DNA from: Straminergon stramineum
Lineage: Eukaryota > Streptophyta > Bryopsida > Hypnales > Calliergonaceae
Direction of reading: 5' to 3'
Assembly (NCBI GenBank): GCA_963920665.1
Contig: OY987273.1
Location: 1,552,501-1,616,500, forward strand
DNA: 64,000 nucleotides
Positions 35,335 through 46,905 of this stretch are shown here, one piece after another. Made by a program: the position numbers and the translations under genes. The notes below the pieces were generated by a model that did not search any database, was not told where the DNA came from, and saw nothing but the letters and a program-made list of their open reading frames with translations. The number at the start of each line of letters is the position of its first letter. Position 1 is the stretch's first letter.

Positions 35335-35478
35335 CACCCACGATCACCTTTATACCCTTAGTCGCCCTAGGTTGGACCTGCAATCACCCTGGATTTTAGA
35401 CCCACAGTCGCCTTCATTCTGGGACCCGTGGTCGCCCCACCTTACCTGCACGCGCCCCACCCACAATCGCCCGTGGTG
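35335..35478 (+). repeat. GC-rich minisatellite array 7
   Basis: Forward units (GACCCACAGTCGCC, GACCCGTGGTCGCCCC) end with a CTGCACGCGCCCC unit. The array is the last of the cluster. It mirrors the reversed units at the left edge of array 1, so the cluster has arrays of opposite orientation at its two outer edges. Confidence 0.75.
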
Positions 35479-35561
35479 ACGTGGTCAAAGCTTTCCACGT
35501 CACTGTTGACAACCCGCCACATAAAATAAAAAATTTGGCTATCCTACCCGAAAACCCTAAA

Positions 35562-35580
35562 CCCTAATTTCGCGCTCGTC
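35562..35580 (+). promoter_or_regulatory. Telo-box-like motif
   Basis: AAAACCCTAAACCCTAATTT contains AAACCCTAA, the plant telo-box often found near transcription starts. It lies between array 7 and the copy IV start codon. Function here is inferred only from position. Confidence 0.4.
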
Positions 35581-35618
35581 AAATTTGTCTCGTATATGCG
35601 ACACTCGTCTTATACGAC

Positions 35619-36546
35619 ATGCAACATCAGAGAAACAACTTGACACCCAAACCCCAAAACATATTTGACAAAACAACCTTGGGATCAAAGGCTTCCTTAT
35701 CAAGGGGGTCAAACTCAACTACAGGTATCTACTTGCCGTCTCCTAATTCTAGGCCTTATTTGCTCTACTCCACTACGAACGCAGCTTCTACAACCATTGA
35801 CTTCTCAAAGGGAAATGTAGAAGAAGGTGTCATGGACAACCCACCTAGTCGGGGTCCCATGAGGACCTTAATTTGCTCGCAGTCTCCTTTGAAGAGGACA
35901 TCTTGTACACTAGGTTGATTACCTTCGCAATTGCCTATTCGATGTATCCAGATGACATCGCACAGGAAACTTTATGTGGATTTTGAAGTCATTGCTAAGG
36001 ATCTTCGTGTCGATGATGAAGTTCCATTGCTTGCTATAGGTGGACGTCATCTTCTTTAGAATAGCAAGCTTAAAGCAAATTGCAAGGGGGGGTGCATAAA
36101 AAGATGATTTCAATGGGTGGATCACTTGGCGGTCACAGCCCATGCCTTGGAGACATAACCGGTTCCGTCCCTTTGAAATCCATGAGAGGGGTATCTTCAC
36201 CTTCCATTGTACCTATTTACCATCGCATAATTTGTGGTAACTATTGGCGATTGAACGACTCACAATCAAGAAAAATAGCTAATCTGTACATATGCAATGT
36301 CAATAGATCACTATCTAGTTTGCCTCTTCGAAGTTGTAAGTCTCTTTCCTACGATGGTGTTTTGCAAAGTGAACACAAGTGACGGAGAGAGGTTGATGAA
36401 CTAATGAAGATGGGGATGTTTAGTCTTGTCCTTTGTGCAAGTGAACATTTGAGGCCTTCTCGGTGCGAGGATATCTTGAAGGGGTTAGCTAAGGTAAAAG
36501 CTTTGGAGGCAACAAAGAGCTCTTCCTCAAGCAAAGATGATGGTTA
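35619..36546 (+). pseudogene. FCPH family copy IV, last exon only
   Basis: The frame from 35,619 reads NSRPYLLYSTTNAAST, then KGNVEEGVMDNPPSRGPMR, matching copy III (YSRPYVMYSATD... and NVEESIVDSLSSQGPLR) and copy I (VKPIEDGVVNNPPNGKPR). After a stop it continues with RKLYVDFEVIAKDLRVDDEV. It ends around 36,540 with CASEHLRPSRCEDILKGLAK and KALEATKSSSSS, matching KGLVKLKALEATKNTF in copy III. None of the upstream exons or the HAD domain is present. It directly follows array 7. It may be the missing last exon of copy II, displaced by a 20 kb insertion. Confidence 0.55.
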
Positions 36547-36559
36547 GAAGAGTGATTCT

Positions 36560-37790
36560 TGTTTCTACTGCAGTCATTGTTATGAAACATTAGTTGCTAT
36601 TAATAGAATAGTCATTTACATATAGAAAGATCCATTTTTAGGAATGTAGAATGCCTTCGGCGCACATTATTGGCCTCTTCATTTTAATAGGAATACATTC
36701 AATCACTAGAGTAATTTAGATTTCATTTCCTATGAAGTGAAATATATATACAAGTGACATAAATTGTTTCATGTGTACATGGGTTCCGAAGTAAGTTCAC
36801 ATCCTCCGATGTAAATTGACCCTTTTTCAAAATGTCACACATTTCTAGGAATCATTTGAAATTCCATTTCGCATATTCTCGTCTCTTTATTATATTAGTC
36901 TTTGACTGCTCAAGGTCTTCTGAAAATGTAATGCAAATTAATCTTGGTGCCTATTTTTAATATATATTCTCTTCCTGTTTTAGTCATAAATCAGCCTTCA
37001 ACAACTTATCTTTGAATGAAAGGACCCTAAAGTCTAATTATCACCACTTTTTCTTATTTTAATGAATATGGCCTTTGAAGGAGAATGCTTGGACCACAAA
37101 TTATATTATTTCTTTGATTTCTAAGCAATTTAAGTACTCAATAGAGTAGTTATGGGTGCAAAATTTGGAGCTCATAAAACTTCCATATCACTTGATTCCT
37201 AGAGATCTCCAAATGCATAGGAAATGGGAAATTCTCTAGATGAAGAAGAGAACATCGGGGGATTTTAGCAATTTTTTACTTTTGGACTCCTTCAAAGTCC
37301 AAAAATAGATAAATGTGGTATAAATACACCTATATGTACATCTCAAGTTCCTCTTGACTTCAATGGCATGTAAAGTAACTTTCTTGGGGATAACGCACTA
37401 TATGTGTTAACCCATAAATATCGACACAAATGTTTAGTGATCAATGGATGACAAAGAATTTCTCTATGTAGGACAGAATGGCAACTACTCATACTCAGAA
37501 TTCTATGCAGAGATAAGAGATATTCTATTGTATTTTGACCTACATATTGAAGTTCTTATTTTTTTAAATGATATGATGTCACATGGTTTCAAAAGGGTTG
37601 ATTTCCATGGTTACCATTTTGTCCTTTAAGGGTTACAACAACATAAGTTCACTATTAAACTAGGGCGTCTTGTATGGTTGCTACAACCATTGGGATGTCA
37701 AAAGTGATGGCTAAGCCCTCCTTAATCTCCTAAGATAAAAATACATAACAAACAAACATAACAAAACAAAATAAACAAACAAACAACCTA
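36560..37790. other. Gene-free stretch
   Basis: AT-rich, no recognisable frame or clear repeat. Confidence 0.45.
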
Positions 37791-37797
37791 ACTAAAA

Positions 37798-38886
37798 GGT
37801 ATGAATGTACACATGGGTGATTGGAAGAAATACCTGCTAGTTTTGTTGCATTTTGATTTTGGAACTCTATAACTTTTGAATTTTGAATCCAATTCCAAAA
37901 CCAAAATAACCATTTCTAGATATCTTTCTTGTTATTGTATCCTTTATTTTTCAAAAAATTTCAAAAATCATTTTATATTTAGAAGTCAATTTTGTTAATT
38001 TGTCACACTTTGACGTTTAGGGTTTTCTTATACTATTGAGTGGTTTAAATTAGTTATTTATAGCTGAAATTTCTATGGTATATTATTTTAGTAGGCATAC
38101 ATGTGTCAAACAAAGGGAATCTAAAAATTCATTATTTTATATCCTCCATGTTCGTGCAAATAGGCCTCTTTTGTGTGCACAATTCTAAACAATAGAGATA
38201 GTTTTGAACTCATTTTTTTGCTCAAATCTCATCATCAAGAAGTCATCCCAAATGTCCAATATTTAGTTTTGTGTAAAATTTTTTTTCCTATTTTTTGCAA
38301 ATTAAAATATCAAAGTATGTATTTTCTTTGCTATAATTCTATGTCCCAAAATATGTCCTGAAAAATACATACTTTGATATTTTAATTTGCAAAAAATAGG
38401 AAAAAAAATTTTACACAAAACTAAATATTGGACATTTGGGATGACTTCTTGATGATGAGATTTGAGCAAAAAAATGAGTTCAAAACTATCTCTATTGTTT
38501 AGAATTGTGCGCACAAGAGAGGCCTATTTGCACGAACATGGAGGATATAAAATAATGAATTTTTAGATTCCCTTTGTTTGACACATGTATGCCTACTAAA
38601 ATAATATACCATAGAAATTTCAGCTATAAATAACTAATTTAAACCACTCAATAGTATAAGAAAACCCTAAACGTCAAAGTGTGACAAATTAACAAAATTG
38701 ACTTCTAAATATAAAATGATTTTTGAAATTTTTTGAAAAATAAAGGATACAATAACAAGAAAGATATCTAGAAATGGTTATTTTGGTTTTGGAATTGGAT
38801 TCAAAATTCAAAAGTTATAGAGTTCCAAAATCAAAACACAACGAAAGTAGCACATGTTTCTTGCAATTACCCACATGTCATATACC
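37798..38886. repeat. 1.1 kb long inverted repeat (foldback), arms about 525 bp
   Basis: The left arm (about 37,798-38,325) and right arm (about 38,362-38,886) are reverse complements. They are near-identical next to the 36-bp centre and more diverged at the outer 60 bp. The identical open frames at 38,173 (+) and 38,514 (-) are a consequence. Transcription would give a long double-stranded RNA. It could be a foldback transposon or a fresh inverted duplication. Confidence 0.9.
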
Positions 38887-38910
38887 ATATGGGGTGGGTA
38901 TGGTTGGGCA

Positions 38911-39512
38911 AGTATGGTTCCTGGGGAGATCACTTAGTGTGTCCATTAGGAACCATGTGTGTTAAGATTTTAGACCCCCTCTATTATATTCTAAAATTTA
39001 AATAAAAAGAAAAGAAAAGAAATATGAATAGATTTTTCTACTTTGAAAGTTTATGTTGTGAATTATTGGTATTTTCTTAAATAATTATAATTAGTTACAA
39101 ATTTTTGAAGTAAAAAGATACACTATAGAGCTGAAAATAACTTTCACACCCCTATTTTAAATAAGAAAAAATTGTCTAAAAAATGAACAAAAAATTTCTA
39201 AAAATCACACTCTATTGAAAGTTCATTTTTCTTGAATAATGATGCAATGGTCATCTAAAATGTATCCTCTATAAATATTTGAGTGAAATAACATGCCATT
39301 TTAGTTCATTATTCAACCTATTCTAGAAAGCATTTCATATCTTATTTGAGTTGGGAATATTTGGCAATAAAAACCTATAGTCATTATTAAACAAAGCTTA
39401 AAGTTATAGGTTGAAATTATTATTTATTAAAAAAATATAGGGGGTCAAAAAATCACTTTAACACACATGGTTTGGTATGGATATACTAAGTGATCTCCTT
39501 GGGGTATGGTTT
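38911..39512. mobile_element. Non-autonomous inverted-repeat element, about 0.6 kb
   Basis: About 75 bp at the left end (GGAGATCACTTAGTGTGTCC, then AACCATGTGTGTTAA, then GACCCCCTCTAT) returns as its reverse complement at the right end (near 39,432-39,506). Identity is roughly 80 percent, with TTAACACACATGGTT exactly conserved. The AT-rich interior has no coding frame. The target duplication and superfamily are unclear. Confidence 0.7.
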
Positions 39513-40275
39513 GGATAGATACTAGAGGTGCGTACTAGGGGCGGGTATGGAAGGTACCACTTTCTTGTCGCACCATTGTTTAGGGTTCAAAGTTTCTTTT
39601 TTGCCTTCCATAGTATTTTTGGAGGTGAGTGTTCTAGAGTTGACTTGCTTGTTTCGTGATTTTATTTGCATGAGTCCACCCTATTGTTCATGAGGCGTAA
39701 GTATAGTATTATCTAAGTTTGCCGGGGGTGCCCATTTAGGTTTCTTGTGTGTGAGTTCTTCTCAATACTGGCATTGGATTTTTCTTGGGAGTTGCATATT
39801 CAAAAGATGCTCAAGAAGTTTGTTTCATGGTGGTCGATTTAGGGTGTGCAAGTCACTCAACCCGGAAGTGCAAGAGTTGCTTGTCTACGAAGTGCATAGG
39901 TTCTTGCATTTCATAGCTTGATGTTGTCATTGCTGGCTTATTTTGTCTTGGATTTTCATTCACATCTAGAGCGTCAATTAAGAAGGTTCATTGGCTATAT
40001 GTCTCAAATTTTTCTTCATACCTTTTGGTCATGTTGGAGAAGTTCCATAAAGTCCAATTTTAGAGTTTTAGGATTTTAGGGAATGTGTATCTATGAAGTG
40101 TTTGAATAATTGAATGCGCCTCTGTTTTGTGAAGGTTAAAACGGTATTACAACTCTTGATGTAAGTGGGAAATTTTTTCTAAGCTTCTGGCAATTCATTG
40201 AGAAAGTAAGGAGTTTCAATTGCTTAATATTCCTTGTATTTGTGATGTATCCTTTATCTTTGATTTATGAATGAC
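39513..40275. other. Gene-free stretch
   Basis: No motif-bearing frame found. It leads into a 44-bp tandem repeat at 40,280. Confidence 0.4.
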
Positions 40276-40279
40276 ACGA

Positions 40280-40341
40280 GAGTGCAAACCAAGAAGTCAA
40301 TGTTTGATTTTTAAGTAGAACAAGAGTGCAAAATCAAGAAG
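40280..40341. repeat. 44-bp tandem repeat, left part (continues at 44,613-44,670)
   Basis: GAGTGCAAACCAAGAAGTCA starts at 40,280 and GAGTGCAAAATCAAGAAG at 40,324, a period of 44 bp. The second unit stops at 40,341. It resumes at 44,613 with AGAAGTCAGAGTTTGATT, and a third GAGTGCAAAAC follows at 44,645. Confidence 0.75.
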
Positions 40342-43300
40342 TGTGAGCCCCCAATTTGTCATTGGGGATTCGCTAGTTTTTTGTGTTTTTTTTTGTTATT
40401 TTGAGTGTAGTTTTATATATAAAAAGCCCAAAAAAGAGTGTAGAACCAAAATAGGTATGTTACATATTAATATAGTATTTGGTATAAAATTAAAATATTA
40501 TAGCTAGAATGCCCCAAACCACAACTTGTACATAGGTTAGAACTCGACTAATCATGGAAAATTGGAGAATTATGTATTATTGGCCCAACCCACTCAAACT
40601 CTGCATAGGAGAGACATCTCTAGGCTAAAATTGGTCAAGAGAACCCTAATGAGGCATTTAGGTCAATTCCCAACAATAGGTTCCACTTTTCCCATTACAT
40701 TGAAGAAATACCGAAATCCCAATTGTTGACTTGCAAGAATTAAAGATACCAAGATGGAATTGTAAATGAATCTATGATTGAAGGAGGGTGAATTTGGATT
40801 AAAATCATGCCCGGGATTCAATGACAAAGTTGATTCACCAAGATTTCTTCTTGTGTAAAAGATTCCTTGGCCATCGATATTTAAAAGAGGGAGTGGATTT
40901 TATTCCCCCCAAGCTAATATGTAGAGTAAGAATATGAGCCTATACACATGTTGTGGGATTCCTATGAGGTTCCACATAACAATTCGTAATTTTCTAATAG
41001 TCAAATGATGCCTTTCTAGAGGATCAACCATTAAAACTTACAATGGAAAATTCCTAGAAATTACCTACGTGGCAATAAAACCTCACTAAAAATTAGAATA
41101 GATTATTTTATATTAATAATCCACCTTGAGAAGTTTCAATACATTATGATAGTCAAAAGTACTTAGACCGGCGAGATTCCCCAACAATCGGCATAATTTA
41201 AAAATTACAACAGAATTGACCAATGGAGTGGGAGCATACAGAGGTGGAATGAGGTCAAAGATAGGTCTTTTATTACTCCTCCATATCTACTTAAGAGCCT
41301 AGACTAGTTATTTTTGTTAGAAAAGTCAAACTTCCAAAGTTGTTTTTTTACCTGATTTGGGTGTTAAATTGGCACTAGGTTTTGTCAAGATTTTGGAGTT
41401 AGGAATAAGGGTGGGAGATTCTTAGCAACGAAGAATGACCCATTGAATCCAAGAGTGCAATCCATTTATGATTTGGAATTAATCTCCAAAAGTTAAGTTT
41501 ACTAACCAACATAGTATGAAAACCCTTAAGGATGAGGATGAAAATTTGAAGGAATAGGGTTACCTTAGAAGAATGAGAGGAGGTGGGTGACCAAGAAAGA
41601 ATATTAAAGGGCACCCCTTTTCCTCTCTCACCACCCCCATTTGTTGTATTGGGTCCATTCGATCCAACTTATGTTGGAATTGTGGCGTTTTAAGCCAAAA
41701 ACCTTGGACTGGTGTTTTGGGGGCACTTTTGGCATGTTGTTCTTTTCCAAGATTTTTGAGGTTTTCGTGGGTCCCTCACACCTTGAGTTCTTTGCACTAA
41801 CCATGTCAAGTCCTTTGGAGGCTTGATAGTTCATTCCTATGTAGCTTTTTGAGAGCTTGTGGTTTCGTATTATCTTTTGAGGGGTTCTTTTGGTCCCTCT
41901 CCGTATCTTGTCCTTGTATGAATCCTAGAGTAAACCCCCCATATAACCTAACAATGTTGCTTTAGAGGGCTTTTAGCTTAAGTTTGTCATTGTGTTAACC
42001 CCCATGTCACTAATCGTTAGCCTTAAGTGCCTTTTTGTCCCTCAATACTAACATAATGGTCCATAGAATGAACCAAGTGTGTGTAGAGTTTGGTAGGTCC
42101 CACCACAACCACAGAGCTTTGAATCCCTAAGGGTGAAAGAGCCTTAGTTGTATGTTAAAAGTGAAAATCCCGACAAAGCTTTGAACCCCATTGGAGGCTT
42201 GGGGGCAAAAAAGCCTTAGTTATGTGTTAAGGCCCCTTCACAGATAAACCTCAAACTCTCGTGGTTTTCTCGTACAAAGTTTAGTTCCCAAAATGCATTG
42301 ACAACAAACAAAGTTTAGCCCTCCAAAATAGGAAAATAGAAGTCAAAATGGATGTGAGGGGTGACCAGTTAGAAGAAGAGTAAACCCCCTCGATTGCTCG
42401 TACATAACCATACAACCTATTAACACCTAGATACAGTTTCCTCCCCTTTTTTAGTGTCTTAGTACAAAATCATCCATAGGAAGAAAAAAACCAAATATTC
42501 CAAACTAGCCCCCAACACCTAGACTAGCGAACAACACCCCTAGTGTTGGGAACCACTAAGGGGCAAGCTAGATATTGCCGAGGTCGTCGGTCTAGTCAGT
42601 CATCGGGCTACAGGTTAGTCGGGCTACTGGGGTTGAGATGAATTGGGTTGCTGAAGATCGAGGTCTCGTTAGATGCCAGGTTCGGAGGATCAACAAGGTC
42701 GTTGAGTCGAGGGTTAGTTGGATTGTTAGGGTCCAAGGGTATTTGGGGAGATAGGGGAGAATCCATGAGTATTTAAGGAAAAAAGGAGGGAGTCCATGGG
42801 TGTTTGAAGAGAAAAAGGAGGGAGTCTAGGGGTGTTCAGGAAGTAAGGGGGAATCCAAGGGTATTCAGGGTAGGGGGTGAGAACAAGAGAGAATACAAGT
42901 AAGAGTTGACCCTCCCCTAAGACAAGCATTGGAGTGGAGAAACCAACTCCCCATCCGTGACCAACACCAATAAGTGGAAAAAAAGTAAAGAACTATCATA
43001 TGAAGACTAACACCATTGTAAGAAGAATGAAAAGGTGAGAGGGAAAAGAAAGCTACTTGAGATTAGGAAAGTGAGGGAGATGAGATAGAATCTCCTCACC
43101 TTATTGTGACCATTGGATGAAAACTTGGTGATTATCACGAGGATTGACGTAAGAGGTATTTCAACCTTGTAAAACAGAATGACACATCCTTAATTAGTCT
43201 TGAAGTAGAACTGAGGTTAGTTGGACCACCTTTAGGACGTAAGAGGAATAGGATAGAAGGAAAGGAAACAAGAGGGAAGAAAGAGGAGACCAAAGAGAAA

Positions 43301-44612
43301 GACCAATTGTTGTATTAACCCACTATATTATTAAAAAGGTTGTCCATCGCATTGTATCAAGGGAGTTCATGGCGGAGGGGGAAGGACTTCTAGAAGGCAC
43401 AATCAATGACACTAGCTCCAAGGTATGAAACACCCTCTTCTTTAACTTTTTCAACCCACCTAATTAACGACTACTAACTCTAGCCGAGGCTTATCCCCAA
43501 GTCAAACCCCCTTGACTAGAGGTTAGGTCATTTTTTAAGTAAGAACCCTCGAGAAGAGGTTTATAGCTCTCCAAAACCTACGGCACACCCAAATCAGAGT
43601 ACAAATGAGAAAGTTATCTCTACATGAAGGTTAGGACTTAAATTGGATAAATAATAGTTAGACATAGAATTTGGGGACAAATTGAGAGAAGTAGGGAGAG
43701 GCTATTAAATAGAGCTCACATGTGAAAGAAAAAGTCAATTCCCAATTATAGATTAGAAGAAATTAGTGGATGAAGTTATAAGCGCCGACTAACAATCAAA
43801 CTTCATCCATCAAGAACTTTTAGTAGGAAGGTTGGATTAGGAAGTGCATTACCAACATAGAAACCTAGGGCTAGGGGCTACAAGAGAAAAATACAAAAAT
43901 TACCAAAAAATAATAAATAGGTTGAAGCTACACTAAAACCCAAGTATTAGGGAAGCCTAGGAGAGAACTTAGAAGGTCAAGTAGAGTAAGGAGCTTAGGA
44001 CCATAGGTCTGTAGAGGGGAAAAAGTAGAGCTCATAGGATTCCCTCTTTTAGAAAAAGGCCAAAAATCCAAGATGATACAAAAAGATGAAGTTTAGCATA
44101 GGTTTGGATGAAATGTTCATAGAGGTATCCAATTAAGATCAAACTCCAAATTTAGGTATAAACAAGCTTCTTGAACAACTCCAAGAAATTTCAAGTCATT
44201 CTAAATTAGGGAATTAAACTTAAAACCTGGATGAAGTTTGATTGCTACTCAGTTCATCAAACTTCATCCACCCATAACTTTGGCTAGGAGAGTTAGATAG
44301 GGTCGAATTTTATGTTTTTAGAAAGGAAAAAGAATTATCTAGAAGGTATTGAGGTTAGTTATTCACTATAGTGAGGTACACTAAAAACTACGGCGACCTC
44401 ATCCATTTGACCAAACGTTGGCGTGGTTGTGTTGGAAGTTAGATTTGGTGATTTTTGCACATTTACACACACTCAGGCACTTAAAAAAGATTCATTTTTT
44501 GGAAGGCACAATATACTATGCTTAGACACCCAAAAGTAGGAGTCACTAAGTTAAACCCCCTGAACCTAGTTGTACTCATGATTCATCAAGGGTGGGTAAA
44601 TTGACGCTCATA
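40342..44612. mobile_element. 4.27 kb insertion, LTR-like ends, no coding content
   Basis: The insertion interrupts the 44-bp tandem repeat and is flanked by AGAAG on both sides (40,337-40,341 and 44,613-44,617), a 5-bp duplication. It begins TGTGAGC and ends GCTCATA, so the ends are inverted apart from one C-to-T change (expected GCTCACA). TG...CA ends and a 5-bp duplication fit an LTR or solo LTR. A TATATATAAAAAG box lies about 75 bp inside the left end. No second internal LTR copy, gag or pol frame was found over 4 kb. A long solo LTR or a large coding-free retroelement are both possible. Confidence 0.6.
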
Positions 44613-44949
44613 AGAAGTCAGAGTTTGATTTCTAAATGGAATAAGAGTGCAAAACATGAAGTCAGTGGGCAAGTTTTCACATCAAAATTCTTAAATAGCA
44701 GAAGTTCCTAATAGTTTCATGATCCATTTCCTTGCTATCATGTTTCTTCTTCATGTCATCTCTTTCTACAATAAAAATTGTTGCAGAAGAATGTACTTTT
44801 AATGCTATTCAATTGAAAAGTAAATTGTTCTTAGAAATTTGTATTCTTATTGGTAGTCGATTCATTGTTTTTTGCATGTGTAGTTTGCTATGAAGAGGAT
44901 TTCCAGTACCTAGACTCCAAATGCACCGGAGATCATATAAAATCAAGGT

Positions 44950-45640
44950 AAATTCTGGTTGATGTCACTTTAGGTCGATTGTTGTGCCTAAGACTTCGTC
45001 ATCAACCAATCTTAGATTTCAAAAGTTGAGAACTTCCCCGTCAAAAAAGTCACTGCAGGTCAACTCGACCTAAAATGATACAACTATGTTGGATTGCTTT
45101 AAATATGTGCTCCCATCTTTATCTAAATACCTAAAAAATGAATGGCAATTCCCTTAATAAAATGTTAATGAAAAGATCTTCAGGTCAATTCAACCTAAAT
45201 GCCTTTTTAAGTACTTAAAATCACAATTAGAATTCATGAACAACATAAATGAGCCTAAATACAATGAGAGCAAAACATTTACAGAATTATTTTCAAATCA
45301 AATTAACATTCACATTCATAACGAAATTAAAAATGCCATTCAGACAATTTAGGTCAAATCAACCTAAAAAGTAAATAGTTATATTAATTCCTAATCCTGC
45401 AAGTTAATTTCTACAAACATTGCAAATGCTAATACTAATAATCACCGGCATATACGTCCCCTTTGAATAAACTTATATCGTAAACACTAGAACACAATCC
45501 ATGTCAATTCGACTTAAAAAAGACTATATAGTATTCCAAAAAAGTATATTTCATGTAATTCTATGCGATAGAGTTTATGCAAAAAATACCAAATACTGTG
45601 ATTGAACTATTCCATCACTCAAGTTTAGGTTGAGTCGACC
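44950..45640 (+). repeat. Palindromic subterminal motifs, 5' side of FCPH copy III
   Basis: Imperfect palindromes on TTTAGGTCGAGTCGACCTAAA recur: near 44,970, 45,055, 45,185, 45,345, 45,505 and 45,630. The motif differs from that of copy I (AGCTCGATTCGAG) but shares the TCGA core, arrangement and distance to the first exon. Confidence 0.65.
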
Positions 45641-45704
45641 TAAACATATGCTCATAATATGCTTCTTAAACTTAATATCTATTCATGATTGAATAGAATG
45701 GAGG

Positions 45705-46900
45705 AGTAGATTCCAAAGCTTGAAGCAATTTATAAGCAACTTGAAATTGCACAAATAGATGAAGATGGCAATGACTTTGAAAACGATGGCAATTTTGGGA
45801 ATTCCATATCTAAAGAACCCAAAAAAGATGGATATGTGGAGCTTGAAGATGATTCCCTTTAAGAATATCATTTGTTTTTTTGCGAAGTATAAGGACAATG
45901 AACCTTATTACCCAATCTCCTATGACAAAAGAATCAAAGACATAGTAGAAGATGTCGGATCCCTAATCAAGATCCATTATGTAACTACTTAAATGGGAAT
46001 CTTGGATAAGGAGCAATATCACTTTATGATTGTATTTGACTCAGCAAAAAATGCTTTTAACATTACCCTATTTCTAGAGTCTTTGGAACTAACAGAGTAT
46101 AGTTCAAAAATTCTAGAACTAAAGAGAAAAATGGACTCCAACTTTTTCAAGAATTCTATTGGAAAGCCTTTCATTTAGAAATAGTTATGTAGTCCTCTAT
46201 CTACATTTTTTGACGACTTTGTAGTTTTTAACACAAAGCTTGATGTCAAAAGGAAAGATATGCTTTCCCGTTTAGTATCCCACGACATGCCAAGCCAAAG
46301 AGAGGGACAAGGATCTATGGGTACTCTAGGAATATAGCAAAGTCATGGAACGCAAAAAAGTAAGAAGTCTGCAACCCCCCCTATGGGAACAAAGAGGAGC
46401 AACTTGGCATCCTCTTCAGCGAAACAAGGAGCAGAAGGTGCACCTCCAATTTTTGTTGGTGGTGAGCAAAGTTTTGCATCTATTATAACAAACATTCCTG
46501 AGGCACATGATCCAAAGTGAAAGCATGATTATAAGTGCTCAAAAGTCCTACAAAAATTATTGAACAACATGTACTACCACCTACATTTTTGAAATCAAGG
46601 AAAAGAAGTCCATCTCCACTAAACAACTCACTTCGGTGCTGGTAGAAATGAACATTTAGAGTCACAAAAATAGGTTGGCAATGGATGTCATGCACTACTA
46701 CATCCACATATTGGATAAGTCAACAAAGCACACATTAAATGTATCATGCTAGTGAACCAAATAGTGAAGCCTGGCCCCAAGTCTTGGGATGCAATTAAGG
46801 GTGGGGATTGTACCTCATCAATGGCTAGTATAGTTTTACAACCAACAAAATGATGGTGGAAATGAATGTCATAGGCTTACCCTTACAATACCAGAACATT
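45705..46900 (+). pseudogene. FCPH family copy III, exon 1
   Basis: MEE-stop-IPKLEAIYKQLEIAQ lines up with MEDQIVGLNMYFKKANLQF of copy I. The TAG here stands where copy I has a Gln codon (CAA). QYHFMIVFDSAKNAFNIT then matches QYHFTIVFDFVLIPFNLT. A basic, serine-rich linker follows (GTKRSNLASSSAKQGAEG), and then KSWDAIKGG, matching KKWEDIEGG of copy I. The frame changes between the first 50 codons and the rest. The exon is separated from its continuation by the inserted element at about 46.9-50.3 kb. Confidence 0.55.
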
Positions 46901-46905
46901 GTAAA

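Noticed and set aside
15465..35536. Calling the 20 kb cluster a Mutator-type element from its 9-bp edge repeat
   Set aside because: AAAAAATTT is low-complexity in AT-rich DNA, and no terminal inverted repeat or MULE transposase was found.
38173..38514. Two nearly identical 62-70 residue frames on opposite strands
   Set aside because: They are the same sequence read from the two arms of the long inverted repeat, with no coding signal.
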